Shown piece after piece: positions 16,780-26,395 of a stretch of DNA of 64,000 nucleotides (positions are counted from its first letter, which is position 1; the number at the start of each line of letters is the position of its first letter). The notes under the pieces are model-generated. The model saw only the letters and a list, made by a program, of their open reading frames with translations. It was not told where the DNA came from and made no database searches. The stretch spans positions 292,651 to 356,650 of the forward strand of contig NZ_SZTO01000010.1 of assembly GCF_013369385.1 (NCBI RefSeq), read 5' to 3'. Position numbers and translations under genes: made by a program. Source of the DNA: Vibrio sp. 05-20-BW147. GTDB taxonomy: Bacteria; Pseudomonadota; Gammaproteobacteria; Enterobacterales; Vibrionaceae.

Positions 16780-18084
16780 ATGACTCAGAACATGCGTCTG
16801 TTTAAAAAGTCTCTTCTCGCAGTGACTGTTGCATTGGCTTCAGGCCAAACAATGGCAGCAGGTTTCCAGCTTAACGCACAATCTGCAACAGGTCTCGGCC
16901 GTGCTTTTGCCGGCGATGCCGTCATTGCAGATAACGCCTCCGTCATGGCGCGCAACCCTGCCGCGATGGCACTTTTCGATGATATGGAGCTGTCGCTAGG
17001 CTTTGTTTCCATTACATCAAAGATCAAAGTAAAAGATGCTCAATATTCACAGAACAATCTAGTTGTTCAAGGAATGTCATATACGAGCGAATCAAATTAC
17101 GGCGATGCTGGTGATACTTCCATTGCGCCTAATATTCACCTGATTGTGCCAGTGAATGAACAGTTCGCTTGGGGTGTTAATGCATACACCAACTTTGGCA
17201 CCAAAACAGAGTTTGATGATTCTTTTGTTGGTACAGAATATGGCGGTTTGACAGACGTAAAGAGTATGAACCTTGGTTTAGCCGGTTCTTACCGCGTCAA
17301 TGAGCAGCTAAGCTTTGGTCTGGGTTTAGATTTGATCTACGGTAAAGGCAAGCTTCAGAGATCGATGCGAGTATACCACCCAGCCAACGGTGCTGTACTA
17401 CAGACACAAACCGCGTTGGATGCCGATGCTGATGGCTGGGCGCTTGGTTTCAACTTGGGTACCGTCTACGAGCTTGATGAAGATAACCGCTTTGGTTTCT
17501 CCTACCGATACAGCCCAGATTTAGAAGCGGATGGCAAAGTCAATTACGTTGGTTCAGGTAAAGGTGAGATTGACGATACTTTGATCATGCCTCTGCCAGA
17601 TATGGCTGAGTTTTCTGGCTACCATCGCTTGAATGAGCAGTTCGCTGTTCACTATAGTGTGCAATGGATCGGCTGGGCGGAGTTCGATAAGCTGGAAGCG
17701 AAAAAAAGCGGCGTGCTAAATGAGTACCAATGGCAAGACGGCATGCACTATTCAATCGGTGGTACTTATTTCCTAAACCAAGATTGGACATTACGTGCTG
17801 GTTACATGTATGACACCAGCGCACAAGACCAGATTACCTCGGTTTCAGTACCAGATTCAGATCGCCAATGGTTGTCTGCCGGTTTCACATATCATATTGA
17901 TCAAAAATCGAACATCGATTTCGGTTTCACCTACTTGATGGGTGAAGATGTTAAGGTATCGGAAAGCACCGACTTAACCCCTGCGGGCTCAGGCCTGCCA
18001 GCTAACACCGTAGGCACGACGTTCACTGGTACAACACATGCGGACGCAATTCTAGTCGGCTTACAATACAGCCGTTCGTTCTAA
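16780..18084 (+). CDS. fadL: FadL-type outer-membrane long-chain fatty acid channel (copy 1)
   Basis: Outer-membrane beta-barrel of the FadL/OmpP1/TodX family, which admits long-chain fatty acids or other hydrophobic compounds. From ATG 16780 (AAAGGA site upstream) the product is 434 residues, with a signal peptide cut after TMAA. The mature N-terminus GFQLNAQSATGLGRAFAGDA and the NPAAM segment form the family hatch domain, and the chain ends with the aromatic LQYSRSF expected for barrel assembly. An in-frame ATG at 16729 has no signal-peptide character. It is followed by its own terminator and a second FadL gene. Substrate specificity cannot be told. Confidence 0.92.
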   Translation: MTQNMRLFKKSLLAVTVALASGQTMAAGFQLNAQSATGLGRAFAGDAVIADNASVMARNPAAMALFDDMELSLGFVSITSKIKVKDAQYSQNNLVVQGMSYTSESNYGDAGDTSIAPNIHLIVPVNEQFAWGVNAYTNFGTKTEFDDSFVGTEYGGLTDVKSMNLGLAGSYRVNEQLSFGLGLDLIYGKGKLQRSMRVYHPANGAVLQTQTALDADADGWALGFNLGTVYELDEDNRFGFSYRYSPDLEADGKVNYVGSGKGEIDDTLIMPLPDMAEFSGYHRLNEQFAVHYSVQWIGWAEFDKLEAKKSGVLNEYQWQDGMHYSIGGTYFLNQDWTLRAGYMYDTSAQDQITSVSVPDSDRQWLSAGFTYHIDQKSNIDFGFTYLMGEDVKVSESTDLTPAGSGLPANTVGTTFTGTTHADAILVGLQYSRSF

Positions 18085-18111
18085 TTTTAGATTAGAGCAA
18101 ACCTCTATGCT

Positions 18112-18137
18112 AAAGGGCTGGTCTACCAGCCCTTTTT
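18112..18137 (+). terminator. Terminator after fadL copy 1
   Basis: AAAGGGCTGG, loop TCTA, CCAGCCCTTTTT: a GC-rich stem with a U run, about 30 bases after the stop. It indicates that the two fadL genes are transcribed separately. Confidence 0.93.
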
Positions 18138-18202
18138 CTTTATTTTCCCTACTGCATCTCACTATTTCAGAGCACAACTGTTTGCTGGATTGGCCATTTC
18201 AT

Positions 18203-18214
18203 TACACGCGTGTA
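18203..18214. promoter_or_regulatory. 12-bp perfect palindrome upstream of fadL copy 2
   Basis: TACACGCGTGTA is a perfect palindrome about 170 bases before the second fadL gene and after the terminator of the first. It could be an operator for a dimeric regulator; no known consensus is recognised. Confidence 0.35.
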
Positions 18215-18384
18215 CGCTCAAATTTCAAAACAAGCCGATAACAAACAGAACGTTAACGAGATAAACTTTATATTTTTAGATAAATACTCTAAATACACTG
18301 TTTTATTGGCATTTGGTTTTTAAAGTATTTACTCAAGATCTACAATCCGTTCCCACATATCCACTTTTTCAGCGAACAAACATA

Positions 18385-19686
18385 ATGAAAACCAACAAGA
18401 CTCTTCTATCTACAGCCGTCGCTTTTGGCCTACTTTCTAGTGCCAATCTTGCCAATGCTGCAGGCTTCCAACTAGCAGAATACTCGGCAACAGGCCTTGG
18501 CCGCGCATACGCGGGTGAAGCTGCGATGGCAGACAACGCAAGCGCACAGTGGCGTAACCCTGCGATGCTAACCTACCTAGAGGGTACACAAGTCTCTGTT
18601 GGCGCGATTTATGTGAACCCAAATATTGATGTGGAAGGCGAAGTTCGCCATCCGATGCACGGAAATACTGCGGCAAGCTCTGAAGATTTTGCCCACGACG
18701 CAATTATTCCAAACCTTTACATCTCACACCGTTACAATGATCAACTTGCGATTGGTTTTGCACTAGGCACCAACTACGGTATGGAAACTGACCTAGGCAA
18801 AGATTTCACTGCCTCTCATTTCGGCAACGAAGCCAGCGTGATCAGTAAAGAAGCGAACTTAAACCTCGCTTACCAACTGAATGAGCAGTTCAGCATTGGC
18901 GGTGGTGTTCGCTACATTATTGCTGAAGGTAGCTTTGGTGCTACAGCACCAAAAAAGAATATTTTGGGCGTTCAACAAGGCACTACTCTAAAATATATGG
19001 AAGGTGATGACACCGCGTGGGGTTGGCAAATTGGCTCCGCATGGCAGATCAACGAAAATCATCGTGTAGGCTTTACCTACAAATCTGAAGTAGAACTAAA
19101 ATTGGAAGGCCATGCTGAAGGGTTTGGCTTCAATAAAATCCTTGGAGACACCCGAGATTTCTACGATACAGGCAGTATGACTCTATCACTACCAGCAACA
19201 GCCGAACTTGCAAGCTTCCACCAGCTTTCTGAACAGCTAGCGCTACATACCAGTATTAACTGGACAGACTGGAGCAGTTTTAAAGAACTTTATGCCGATT
19301 TAGACAACAATCCAGGCTCGACGGTTAAAGAAGAACACTGGAAAGACAACTACCGCTTTGCCGTTGGTGCAACATACCAACTACAGCCTAAACTGGCGCT
19401 AAGAACCGGTATTGCTTATGACACCTCAGCCGTGAGCGACAAAAACCGTACCATTACCATTCCAGAAACCGATCGTACTTGGTTGAGCATCGGTGCAACA
19501 TACGACTGGACGCAAGATTTCACTCTAGACGCGGGCTTTACTTACATCATAGCCAAAGATGCGCCAATTAAGGAATCACGTGGTTACAGTTCAGACGAAG
19601 CGGCACAAGCAGTTGGTGGCCAGTTTGTCGGTGAAACCACGGGCAACGTGTGGCTCATTGGTGTTCAAGCGAACTACCGCTTCTAA
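18385..19686 (+). CDS. FadL-type outer-membrane long-chain fatty acid channel (copy 2)
   Basis: Second FadL-family barrel, 433 residues from ATG 18385, with a signal peptide ending ANLANAA. The mature start GFQLAEYSATGLGRAYAGEA and the NPAML segment parallel copy 1, and the C-terminus VQANYRF closes the barrel. The extracellular-loop regions differ strongly from copy 1, so the pair probably differs in ligand. The 24 codons upstream to 18313 are not secretory and were excluded. It has its own terminator, so it is independently transcribed. The clear N-terminal similarity suggests an old tandem duplication. Confidence 0.9.
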   Translation: MKTNKTLLSTAVAFGLLSSANLANAAGFQLAEYSATGLGRAYAGEAAMADNASAQWRNPAMLTYLEGTQVSVGAIYVNPNIDVEGEVRHPMHGNTAASSEDFAHDAIIPNLYISHRYNDQLAIGFALGTNYGMETDLGKDFTASHFGNEASVISKEANLNLAYQLNEQFSIGGGVRYIIAEGSFGATAPKKNILGVQQGTTLKYMEGDDTAWGWQIGSAWQINENHRVGFTYKSEVELKLEGHAEGFGFNKILGDTRDFYDTGSMTLSLPATAELASFHQLSEQLALHTSINWTDWSSFKELYADLDNNPGSTVKEEHWKDNYRFAVGATYQLQPKLALRTGIAYDTSAVSDKNRTITIPETDRTWLSIGATYDWTQDFTLDAGFTYIIAKDAPIKESRGYSSDEAAQAVGGQFVGETTGNVWLIGVQANYRF

Positions 19687-19705
19687 TTTCGTTCATACGC
19701 AGATC

Positions 19706-19737
19706 AAAAAGGGCTTAGTGTTAACTAAGCCCTTTTG
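19706..19737. terminator. Bidirectional terminator between fadL copy 2 and mlaA
   Basis: AAAAAGGGCTTAGT, loop, AACTAAGCCCTTTT: a long perfect stem with A and T runs on either side, between converging genes. Confidence 0.95.
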
Positions 19738-19741
19738 TCTT

Positions 19742-20521
19742 TTAATATTCTTCAAGATACTGATCGAGAAGTGCTTCTTCCTCTTCATCGACGCCATCTT
19801 TATTGATTTCTGCTTTAAACGCTTGCCGTTGTAAGTACACACCACGCGTTAACGCGTAAGGGTCTGGCGATGAATTGAGCTGTGCTTCTTGATTAACCAA
19901 TAACGCCCGTTTTTCCATCCCTTCTAATGCCCACTTACCCAATCCGGCCCAGAAGTTTAGGTAAACCAAAGGCACATACATGCCATCAACCGTATCGGTC
20001 ACTTCTCTAACCGTATAAGGCCCATAGCCTGGCAGCATCAAAAAGGGACCATTGCCAACGCCATAATGACCAATAGCGTCACTGAACGCTTTATCATCAT
20101 GCTTAGTAATCCCCGCGGCGGTAGCAATATCAATCAAACCTAACAAGCCAAATGTAGAGTTGATCCAAAAACGGTTAAAGTGTTCCACCGCGCGTTGACC
20201 ATTACCCATGATAATGTTGTTCACCATGCTAGAGGGTTCATCAAGGTTTGATAGAAAATTAGCAACCCCAACTCGAACAGGAGACGGCGTGTACTCTACG
20301 TAAGCCAGAGAGACTGGACGCACCAAATAAGGATCGAGATACTCGTAGTTGAGTGTCCACATAGAACGGTTGAACGACTCAAATGGGTCACCGTCATAAT
20401 GATCGGTTTCTGTCGATGTTCCATCGGCCTGCCCTTCTTGGTCCTTCGGCGCGCTTGCGCAACCAGAGAGACCAAAGATCAGCAACGATAACATCGCGAA
20501 GGATTTCCCTTTGCTGTACAT
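19742..20521 (-). CDS. mlaA: Outer-membrane lipoprotein MlaA (VacJ)
   Basis: MlaA removes mislocalised phospholipids from the outer leaflet of the outer membrane and passes them to MlaC. The start at 20521 (MYSKGKSFAM, GGA upstream) gives 259 residues; an in-frame ATG at 20533 is possible. A lipoprotein signal peptide ends in the lipobox LSGC. The MlaA core includes DPFESFNRSMWTLNYEYLDPYL, the FLSNLDEPSSMVNNI region and PGYGPYTVREVTD. The rest of the Mla system is not here; mlaA usually lies apart from mlaFEDCB. It sits next to two fadL genes, giving a lipid-trafficking neighbourhood. Confidence 0.94.
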   Translation of the reverse strand: MYSKGKSFAMLSLLIFGLSGCASAPKDQEGQADGTSTETDHYDGDPFESFNRSMWTLNYEYLDPYLVRPVSLAYVEYTPSPVRVGVANFLSNLDEPSSMVNNIIMGNGQRAVEHFNRFWINSTFGLLGLIDIATAAGITKHDDKAFSDAIGHYGVGNGPFLMLPGYGPYTVREVTDTVDGMYVPLVYLNFWAGLGKWALEGMEKRALLVNQEAQLNSSPDPYALTRGVYLQRQAFKAEINKDGVDEEEEALLDQYLEEY

Positions 20522-20559
20522 TCTGAATTCCATTGTTGATGAAGGACAATATCAAGAGC

Positions 20560-20590
20560 AAAAAATAAGGCCAGCTTTCACTGACCTTAA
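20560..20590 (-). terminator. Terminator of the ccm operon after ccmI
   Basis: On the - strand TAAGGTCAG, loop TGAAAG, CTGGCCTTA, then TTTTTT. The nine-pair stem includes one G-U pair and the U run follows directly, about 27 bases after the ccmI stop. Confidence 0.88.
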
Positions 20591-20615
20591 TGATTCTACT
20601 TGATAGCCAGCGAGA

Positions 20616-21830
20616 TTAGTATTGATTATTAATACTCAGCGTCACCGGCGCACCGAGTGCGACAGGCTCACTTTCGCCATACCAGTCACCTTGCTTTGTC
20701 GCCACATTACCATCGCTATCGATGCGCGCGCGCACAATCAGTTCACTCAGATTAGAAAGCTGCTGCCCTTGCATCATGCTGTTTCCATCATCGAGCACGA
20801 CGGTACGAGGAAAGGTACCGAGCGGATAGCGAGCTGCAGCAATAGGCATTGGCGAACCGTCCGCGTTGTGTACCGAGACGATCAGTACTGAATTCGGATC
20901 CGCCTGCACTTGTGGGCTAAGCTCGATGGTCACTGCGACACTCTTACCAGCAGCCCCCTTTTCGCCCATGCGCTGCTTAGCGCTTTCAATGCTGCGAGCA
21001 AGCATTTCGTAGCGGCTATCTTGTGGCCCAATCATTTGCTGCATAATACTCCAGTATTTAACCGCAGCAGCAAAGTCTTGACGTTCAAACGCATCAAATG
21101 CCAACAAAGAGAACACTCGAAGATCGACATAATCCTCACGTACCAACTGGCTCAAAATCGAACGAGCCGTATTTTGGTCCATTTCGTCTTGTGACAACAT
21201 CAAAGCTTGCGCGTAACCCAGCTGAATATCGGCATCTTTTGGCTGCAGATCAAATGCTTTTTGCATCGCATCAATGGCGGTGTTGACGTCGCGATTCGCC
21301 AGAGCAATGCGGCCAAGTAACAACCACCCTGTCGCATCATCAGGCTGATAATGTAAACGAGTGCGCAGCGCCAAGGTGAGATCCGTCATCTCATCGTCAC
21401 TGAGCGGTTCAGCCGTTGAGGACATCAGCTTTTTCGAAAGCTCAGGCAAGTTCGCATTGACTTCTTGCCATTTCACCACATCTTGATAGGCGCCAAATTT
21501 GATGTATAACCCATAGCTCAGTGCCACGGTCAACACAATTGAGGGGATCAAAACCGCCATCGGTGAAATTTTGCTTTCACCCTGCTTCTTTGCATCAGGA
21601 ATATCGTCTAATAACGATTGTTTGAGATCGGCAATCAGGTCCTGCTGATCTTCTACTAACCCTTCAGAGGCTTCTTCTTGAAGCTCAGAAAGGCGATCTT
21701 TATAAAATGCTTTGTTGAGCTCATCACGTAACACATCATCAGTATTGGCTTTTTGCTTAAGCATCGGCATAGCAATAAGTGCACACGCAACTAAAATCAG
21801 AGCGACAGTGGATAACCAAAAAAGTGTCAT
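20616..21830 (-). CDS. ccmI: Cytochrome c maturation protein CcmI
   Basis: Inner-membrane protein that chaperones apocytochrome c to the heme-ligation complex. The 404 residues begin with a membrane segment (about 5-22), then a charged cytoplasmic loop, a second membrane segment near 90-110 and a periplasmic TPR region (for example WLLLGRIALANRDVNTAIDAMQKAF). The C-terminal beta domain (VTIELSPQVQADPNSVLIVSV) belongs to the longer CcmI forms. The gene overlaps ccmH by one base. In E. coli this function is fused to CcmH; here it is separate. It is the last gene of the operon. Confidence 0.92.
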   Translation of the reverse strand: MTLFWLSTVALILVACALIAMPMLKQKANTDDVLRDELNKAFYKDRLSELQEEASEGLVEDQQDLIADLKQSLLDDIPDAKKQGESKISPMAVLIPSIVLTVALSYGLYIKFGAYQDVVKWQEVNANLPELSKKLMSSTAEPLSDDEMTDLTLALRTRLHYQPDDATGWLLLGRIALANRDVNTAIDAMQKAFDLQPKDADIQLGYAQALMLSQDEMDQNTARSILSQLVREDYVDLRVFSLLAFDAFERQDFAAAVKYWSIMQQMIGPQDSRYEMLARSIESAKQRMGEKGAAGKSVAVTIELSPQVQADPNSVLIVSVHNADGSPMPIAAARYPLGTFPRTVVLDDGNSMMQGQQLSNLSELIVRARIDSDGNVATKQGDWYGESEPVALGAPVTLSINNQY

Positions 21831-22312
21831 TATTGTTTGTCTCCGTTGTTCTCTTCATCTAACAAGGCCTTAAGACGGGCTTCTTTATCATCATCCCAAG
21901 ATTCGCCACTACCTTCACTTACACTTTTTCGCTTACGACTTCGTAGCACAATCAAGGTGAATCCAATCACGATCACGCCCAATGGGCCCAGCCAAAGTAT
22001 CGATGTAGCAAGCGTCAATGGTGGGTTGTAAGTCACAAAGTTTCCATAGCGGGCAATCATGTAATCAACGATTTCGTCCTTTGACTTGCCTTCTTTGGTC
22101 ATCTCATACACCTTTTGACGCAGGTCTTGCGCCAGCTCCGCATTCGAATCGGAAATGGTGTTGTTCTGACATTTTGGACAGCGCAACGTATGACCTAACT
22201 CTTTGAACTGCTGTTCTTGCTCTAAGTTATCAAATTCATACACTTCAATGGCAGCGTGCGCAGCAAGTGAAAGAGTAAAAGTCGCCAATACAACTAGAAG
22301 GAATTTTTTCAT
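21830..22312 (-). CDS. ccmH: Cytochrome c maturation thiol protein CcmH
   Basis: Periplasm-facing membrane protein that helps reduce the apocytochrome heme-binding cysteines. It has 160 residues with an N-terminal signal (cleaved after AAHA), the LRCPKCQN redox motif with Cys45 and Cys48, and a C-terminal membrane segment (about 105-125). It is the short type lacking the TPR region, which is supplied by CcmI. It overlaps ccmG by four bases and ccmI by one. Confidence 0.94.
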   Translation of the reverse strand: MKKFLLVVLATFTLSLAAHAAIEVYEFDNLEQEQQFKELGHTLRCPKCQNNTISDSNAELAQDLRQKVYEMTKEGKSKDEIVDYMIARYGNFVTYNPPLTLATSILWLGPLGVIVIGFTLIVLRSRKRKSVSEGSGESWDDDKEARLKALLDEENNGDKQ

Positions 22313-22863
22313 TGTTTCGCCTCCTCAACCAACTGGTTGTAAAGCGGCTCTAGCTTTTCCGACCAGTTACGTGGATTGACGTCACCGACATGGCGATAAC
22401 GAATAATTCCATTCGCATCAATAATGAAGGTTTCTGGCGCACCGTAGACACCCAGATCTAAACCAAGCATGCCGTTACCATCGAACAGGCTAATTAGATA
22501 TGGGTTGCCTAAGTCATTTAACCAACCCACCGCTTTGGTACGATCATCTTTGTAGTTCATACCAATGATTTTTACGCCCTTGCCAGCAAGCTCATTAAGG
22601 TATTGATGCTCTGCATAACACGTTGGGCACCAAGTCGCCCAAACGTTTAACAGCAGCGGCTCCCCTTTAAAGATCGACTGATCGTAAAGCTTGCCCGGCT
22701 CTGCCAAATCTTCCAATTTAAACGTCGGCACCGATTTACCCACTAACACCGATTCAAGCTTGGTTGGGTCATCGCCATGTTGGTTTTTAATCAACTGAGT
22801 GGCGAAAATCACCGCAAGTGCCATAAAGGCAACCAGCGGAACAAACAAAATTTTCTTGTTCAT
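22309..22863 (-). CDS. ccmG: Thiol:disulfide interchange protein CcmG (DsbE)
   Basis: Membrane-anchored periplasmic thioredoxin that keeps apocytochrome c cysteines reduced. It has 184 residues, a single N-terminal membrane anchor (about 4-24) and a thioredoxin fold with the redox motif WCPTC (Cys79, Cys82). The later cis-proline region GVYGAPETFIID is typical. It lies between ccmF (one base away) and ccmH (four-base overlap). Confidence 0.95.
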   Translation of the reverse strand: MNKKILFVPLVAFMALAVIFATQLIKNQHGDDPTKLESVLVGKSVPTFKLEDLAEPGKLYDQSIFKGEPLLLNVWATWCPTCYAEHQYLNELAGKGVKIIGMNYKDDRTKAVGWLNDLGNPYLISLFDGNGMLGLDLGVYGAPETFIIDANGIIRYRHVGDVNPRNWSEKLEPLYNQLVEEAKQ

Positions 22864-22864
22864 T

Positions 22865-24847
22865 TTATGCCTCTTGTTCTTCTAGCTTCGCTTTGGCATC
22901 GGCTTTATTGCTCTTGCGGAAACGGTAACGTCTGTCCGACATCGCCAATAGACCACCGAATGACATAATCAAAGAACCTGCCCAGATCCAACGTACAAAC
23001 GGTTTGTAGTAAATACGTACCGCCCAAGAACGGTTATCTTCCAAGCGCTCACCCATAGCAATGTACAGATCACGAGTAATACCACGATCGATTGCCGCCT
23101 CTGTCATCATCGATTTCGCGGTGCGATAGAAGCGCTTCTCGGCATGCAGTGTATTAACGTACTGACCGTTATGAGTGATTTCAAAGTCTGCGATATAACC
23201 ATCGTAGTTCGGGCCATTCTTGTCGCGAAGACCTGAGAAATAGAAATCGTAACCCTGAATTTGGAAATGCTCGCCAGGCGCTAAACGCACATCGCGTTCA
23301 ATACTGTAGTTTTGCACCATCGCAATACCAATCACCGTCACTGCGAGACCAATATGTCCCAACATCATTGCCCAGTGACTACGTTGTAGCTTACGAACGC
23401 CAGTCAAGAATGAATGACGATGCGTTGCACGTTCATAAAGCTCGAAGCCGTGCATTGCGATGATCCAAATCGCCATCACCCAGCCGATGTATGCCATCAC
23501 GTCAAAGAAATCGGCAAACAGGTACACACATAAATAACCGAGCGAAAAGGCAGCAACGCCAGAAACCAACATAGGTCTGATGAGGTGCGAAAGCTGATCA
23601 CGCTTCCAACGGATCAAAGGTCCAATGCCAAGCAAGAAAGCAAATGGCATCATCAACCACGCAAACAGCATGTCGAAGAATGGTGCACCAATGGAAACAG
23701 ACCCCAAACCGATCTGCTTGTGAACTAGCGGCAGTAACGTACCGACTAACACCACGACTAACGCGGCGATCAACAAGACATTGTTGCCAAGAAGCATGTT
23801 CTCACGTGAAATCAGGTCGAAGTTACCACGCACACGTACTGCTGCGCCTTTTACCGCGAAAAGGAGGAGTGAACCGCCAATAACAAAAACGAGGAAGCCA
23901 AGAATGAACATGCCTCGTGATGGGTCAGAGGCAAATGCATGAACAGAAACCAAAATACCCGATCGCACTAGGAAGGTACCTAGTAAGCTCAACGAGAACG
24001 CTGAGATCGCCAGTAGTACTGTCCACGCTTTAAAGGTGCCACGTTTTTCTGTCACCGCGAGAGAGTGCATCAGCGCAGTGCCCGCGAGCCAAGGCATAAA
24101 GGAGGCGTTTTCTACGGGATCCCAGAACCACCAGCCACCCCAGCCAAGCTCATAGTAAGCCCACCAAGAACCCAATGCGATACCTAAGGTAAGGAATACC
24201 CATGCTGCGGTCGTCCATGGACGAGACCAACGTGCCCACGCAGTGTCTAATCGACCTGTCATCAGCGAGGCGATGGCAAAAGAGAATGCCACTGAGAAAC
24301 CCACGTACCCCATGTAAAGCATTGGTGGGTGAACAATCAAACCTGGGTCTTGCAATAACGGGTTAAGATCTCGACCATCAACCGGGAAGAAAGGCAAGGT
24401 GCGTAGGAATGGATTTGACGTCAAGATGATAAACAGTAGGAAACCAACGGAAATCATCCCCATAACTGCGAGCACGCGAGCAACCGATTCTTGAGGCATT
24501 CCACGACTAAAGGTCGCGACGGCAACCGTCCATGCTGCTTGGATCAACACCCAAAGCAGTAATGAACCTTCGTGCGCGCCCCATACCGCTGTTAAACGAT
24601 AGTACCAAGGAAGCTGACTGTTCGAGTTACTGGCAACATATTGCAGCGTAAAATCATTCGCGTAAAAACCGTAACATAGAACGATAAATGAGATAAACAG
24701 CATCACAAACATCGCCCAAGATAAAGGGCGAGCGCTGTTCATCAACATGGTATTGTTGTTTGACGCCCCCCAAAGAGGCAATATGCTCAATAGTACCGCC
24801 ATCGCTAAAGAGACGATGAGGGCAAAGTGACCGATTTCTGCAATCAT
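22865..24847 (-). CDS. ccmF: Heme lyase subunit CcmF
   Basis: Large membrane protein that attaches heme to apocytochrome c together with CcmH and CcmI. The 660 residues hold about 15 membrane segments and the heme-handling WWD domain at about 228-252 ([20 protein letters not shown]). Conserved histidines occur in VHPPMLYMG (about 173) and in the loops near VHAFASDP. Length agrees with E. coli CcmF (647). It overlaps ccmE by four bases. Confidence 0.97.
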   Translation of the reverse strand: MIAEIGHFALIVSLAMAVLLSILPLWGASNNNTMLMNSARPLSWAMFVMLFISFIVLCYGFYANDFTLQYVASNSNSQLPWYYRLTAVWGAHEGSLLLWVLIQAAWTVAVATFSRGMPQESVARVLAVMGMISVGFLLFIILTSNPFLRTLPFFPVDGRDLNPLLQDPGLIVHPPMLYMGYVGFSVAFSFAIASLMTGRLDTAWARWSRPWTTAAWVFLTLGIALGSWWAYYELGWGGWWFWDPVENASFMPWLAGTALMHSLAVTEKRGTFKAWTVLLAISAFSLSLLGTFLVRSGILVSVHAFASDPSRGMFILGFLVFVIGGSLLLFAVKGAAVRVRGNFDLISRENMLLGNNVLLIAALVVVLVGTLLPLVHKQIGLGSVSIGAPFFDMLFAWLMMPFAFLLGIGPLIRWKRDQLSHLIRPMLVSGVAAFSLGYLCVYLFADFFDVMAYIGWVMAIWIIAMHGFELYERATHRHSFLTGVRKLQRSHWAMMLGHIGLAVTVIGIAMVQNYSIERDVRLAPGEHFQIQGYDFYFSGLRDKNGPNYDGYIADFEITHNGQYVNTLHAEKRFYRTAKSMMTEAAIDRGITRDLYIAMGERLEDNRSWAVRIYYKPFVRWIWAGSLIMSFGGLLAMSDRRYRFRKSNKADAKAKLEEQEA

Positions 24848-25329
24848 TGGTCGCTTCCTTGTTTTTGTTCTTCAGAATATTGTAACGGTGCGTGCGTCTT
24901 CTTCATTGCTTCAGCAATTTCAGGTGGCATGTATTCTTCATCGTGTTTTGCAAGGACTTCAAATGCTTCAACCGTGGTTGCATCTTTCAAAACGCCTTGA
25001 GCGACGATCCCCTGACCTTCACGAAATAAATCAGGAAGAATCCCTTCGTACTCGATAGTCACCTTTGGACCGACATCGGCAAGATCAAAACTGACTTTCA
25101 GTGACTGCGGGTCACGACGTACAGAACCTGTGACCACCATACCGCCAATACGCAAACGCTGTCCGACGGTTGGCGTTGTGCCATCCTCTTTACCATTTAC
25201 CAACTCGGTTGGGGTATAGAATAGATCCATGTTTTGGTTCAATGCATAAATCATTAAACCAATCGTGGCGCTCACACCAATAAAGATGGCTAAAATAATG
25301 CCGAGTCTCTTTTGACGTCTTGGATTCAT
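24844..25329 (-). CDS. ccmE: Heme chaperone CcmE
   Basis: Periplasmic membrane-anchored chaperone that carries heme covalently from CcmC to CcmF. The 161-residue protein has an N-terminal anchor (about 9-30) and an OB-fold domain. The heme-binding His129 is in [13 protein letters not shown], matching the E. coli His130 motif. The C-terminal tail is flexible and polar. It overlaps both ccmD and ccmF by four bases. Confidence 0.96.
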   Translation of the reverse strand: MNPRRQKRLGIILAIFIGVSATIGLMIYALNQNMDLFYTPTELVNGKEDGTTPTVGQRLRIGGMVVTGSVRRDPQSLKVSFDLADVGPKVTIEYEGILPDLFREGQGIVAQGVLKDATTVEAFEVLAKHDEEYMPPEIAEAMKKTHAPLQYSEEQKQGSDQ

Positions 25330-25532
25330 AGAGTGTTCTCCATATTCTTCGCGGCATCAATTCGAGCCTGACGGTCTATCTTCGCTTTCACTTCATTCAA
25401 CAGCGCATTGCTGCGGCGTAAGCTGCTAATCAGAAGAATAAGCATCGACAAAAATGTTATGCCGAACGCTCCCCACACGTAGGAGGCATAGCCTCCCATC
25501 GCAAAAAATTCGCTCAGAGATTCAAAATGCAT
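25326..25532 (-). CDS. ccmD: Cytochrome c maturation protein CcmD
   Basis: Small 68-residue protein with one membrane segment (about 15-38), needed for release of heme-loaded CcmE from the CcmAB complex in E. coli. The N-terminal [18 protein letters not shown] is the recognisable part of the family. It begins 12 bases after the ccmC stop and overlaps ccmE by four bases. Confidence 0.92.
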   Translation of the reverse strand: MHFESLSEFFAMGGYASYVWGAFGITFLSMLILLISSLRRSNALLNEVKAKIDRQARIDAAKNMENTL

Positions 25533-25544
25533 GTTCTAAAACCC

Positions 25545-26288
25545 TCACTGAGTTTTTTCGAGTGCTAATTCACGCACCCAAGGACGATGACTTTCTTTAC
25601 TGATGATTTCGTTGCGAAAACGCACCATAGTCACCGCCGCAAAGAAAAAAGCAAAACCCAAAATGTTCAGGAGCAATGGCCAGAGCATGTCTGAAGCAAT
25701 CGAAGGTTTAGCAAACTTAGTGATCGTTGCACCTTGATGCAAGGTGTTCCACCACTCAACCGAAAAGTGAATAATTGGCAGGTTGATCACGCCAACGATC
25801 GCCAGAATCCCTGCTGCTTTCGCCGCCGTTTTTTGGTCATCAAAGGCGTGGTAAAGTGCAATCACACCCAAATAAAGGAAAAGAAGAATCAGTTCAGAAG
25901 TCAGGCGAGCATCCCAAACCCACCATGTACCCCACATTGGTTTCCCCCAGACTGCACCAGTCACTAACGCGATAAAGGTATACACCGCACCAATCGGGGC
26001 CATTGCAAGCGCCGCCATCTCTGACAAACGAATTTGCCAAACCAAGCCAATGAAGGCCGCGATGGCCATCGACATATACACCCCCATCGACCAAATAGCC
26101 GAAGGCACATGAATGTAGATGATTCTGAAGCTGTCGCCTTGCTGATAGTCAGCCGGAGCATATGCTAAGCCCCATACTGTACCGACTACCAAAAAGATCA
26201 GGGCTAAAACGGAAAACCAAGGCAACAACTTACCACTTAGCTGGTAGGCTGTTTCTGGCTTTGCATAAGGATGGAGCCATTTCCACAT
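25545..26288 (-). CDS. ccmC: Heme exporter/handling protein CcmC
   Basis: Membrane protein of the heme-handling family that loads heme onto CcmE. It has 247 residues, six membrane segments and the WWD motif MWGTWWVWDARLTSELI, with conserved histidines in YIHVPSAIWSMG and in the later periplasmic loop (HFSVEWWNTLHQG). The gap to ccmB is 107 bases, the largest in the operon, and I see no terminator in it. Confidence 0.96.
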   Translation of the reverse strand: MWKWLHPYAKPETAYQLSGKLLPWFSVLALIFLVVGTVWGLAYAPADYQQGDSFRIIYIHVPSAIWSMGVYMSMAIAAFIGLVWQIRLSEMAALAMAPIGAVYTFIALVTGAVWGKPMWGTWWVWDARLTSELILLFLYLGVIALYHAFDDQKTAAKAAGILAIVGVINLPIIHFSVEWWNTLHQGATITKFAKPSIASDMLWPLLLNILGFAFFFAAVTMVRFRNEIISKESHRPWVRELALEKTQ

Positions 26289-26395
26289 GTTTAGTTCTCA
26301 CTCTTACTTCACTCAGGCACAAACTTAGCGTGTTACACTAGCAGTGCTGTAATAATAATTCTTTGATCCGATATTGTATTAATGTCGGTAATTTT

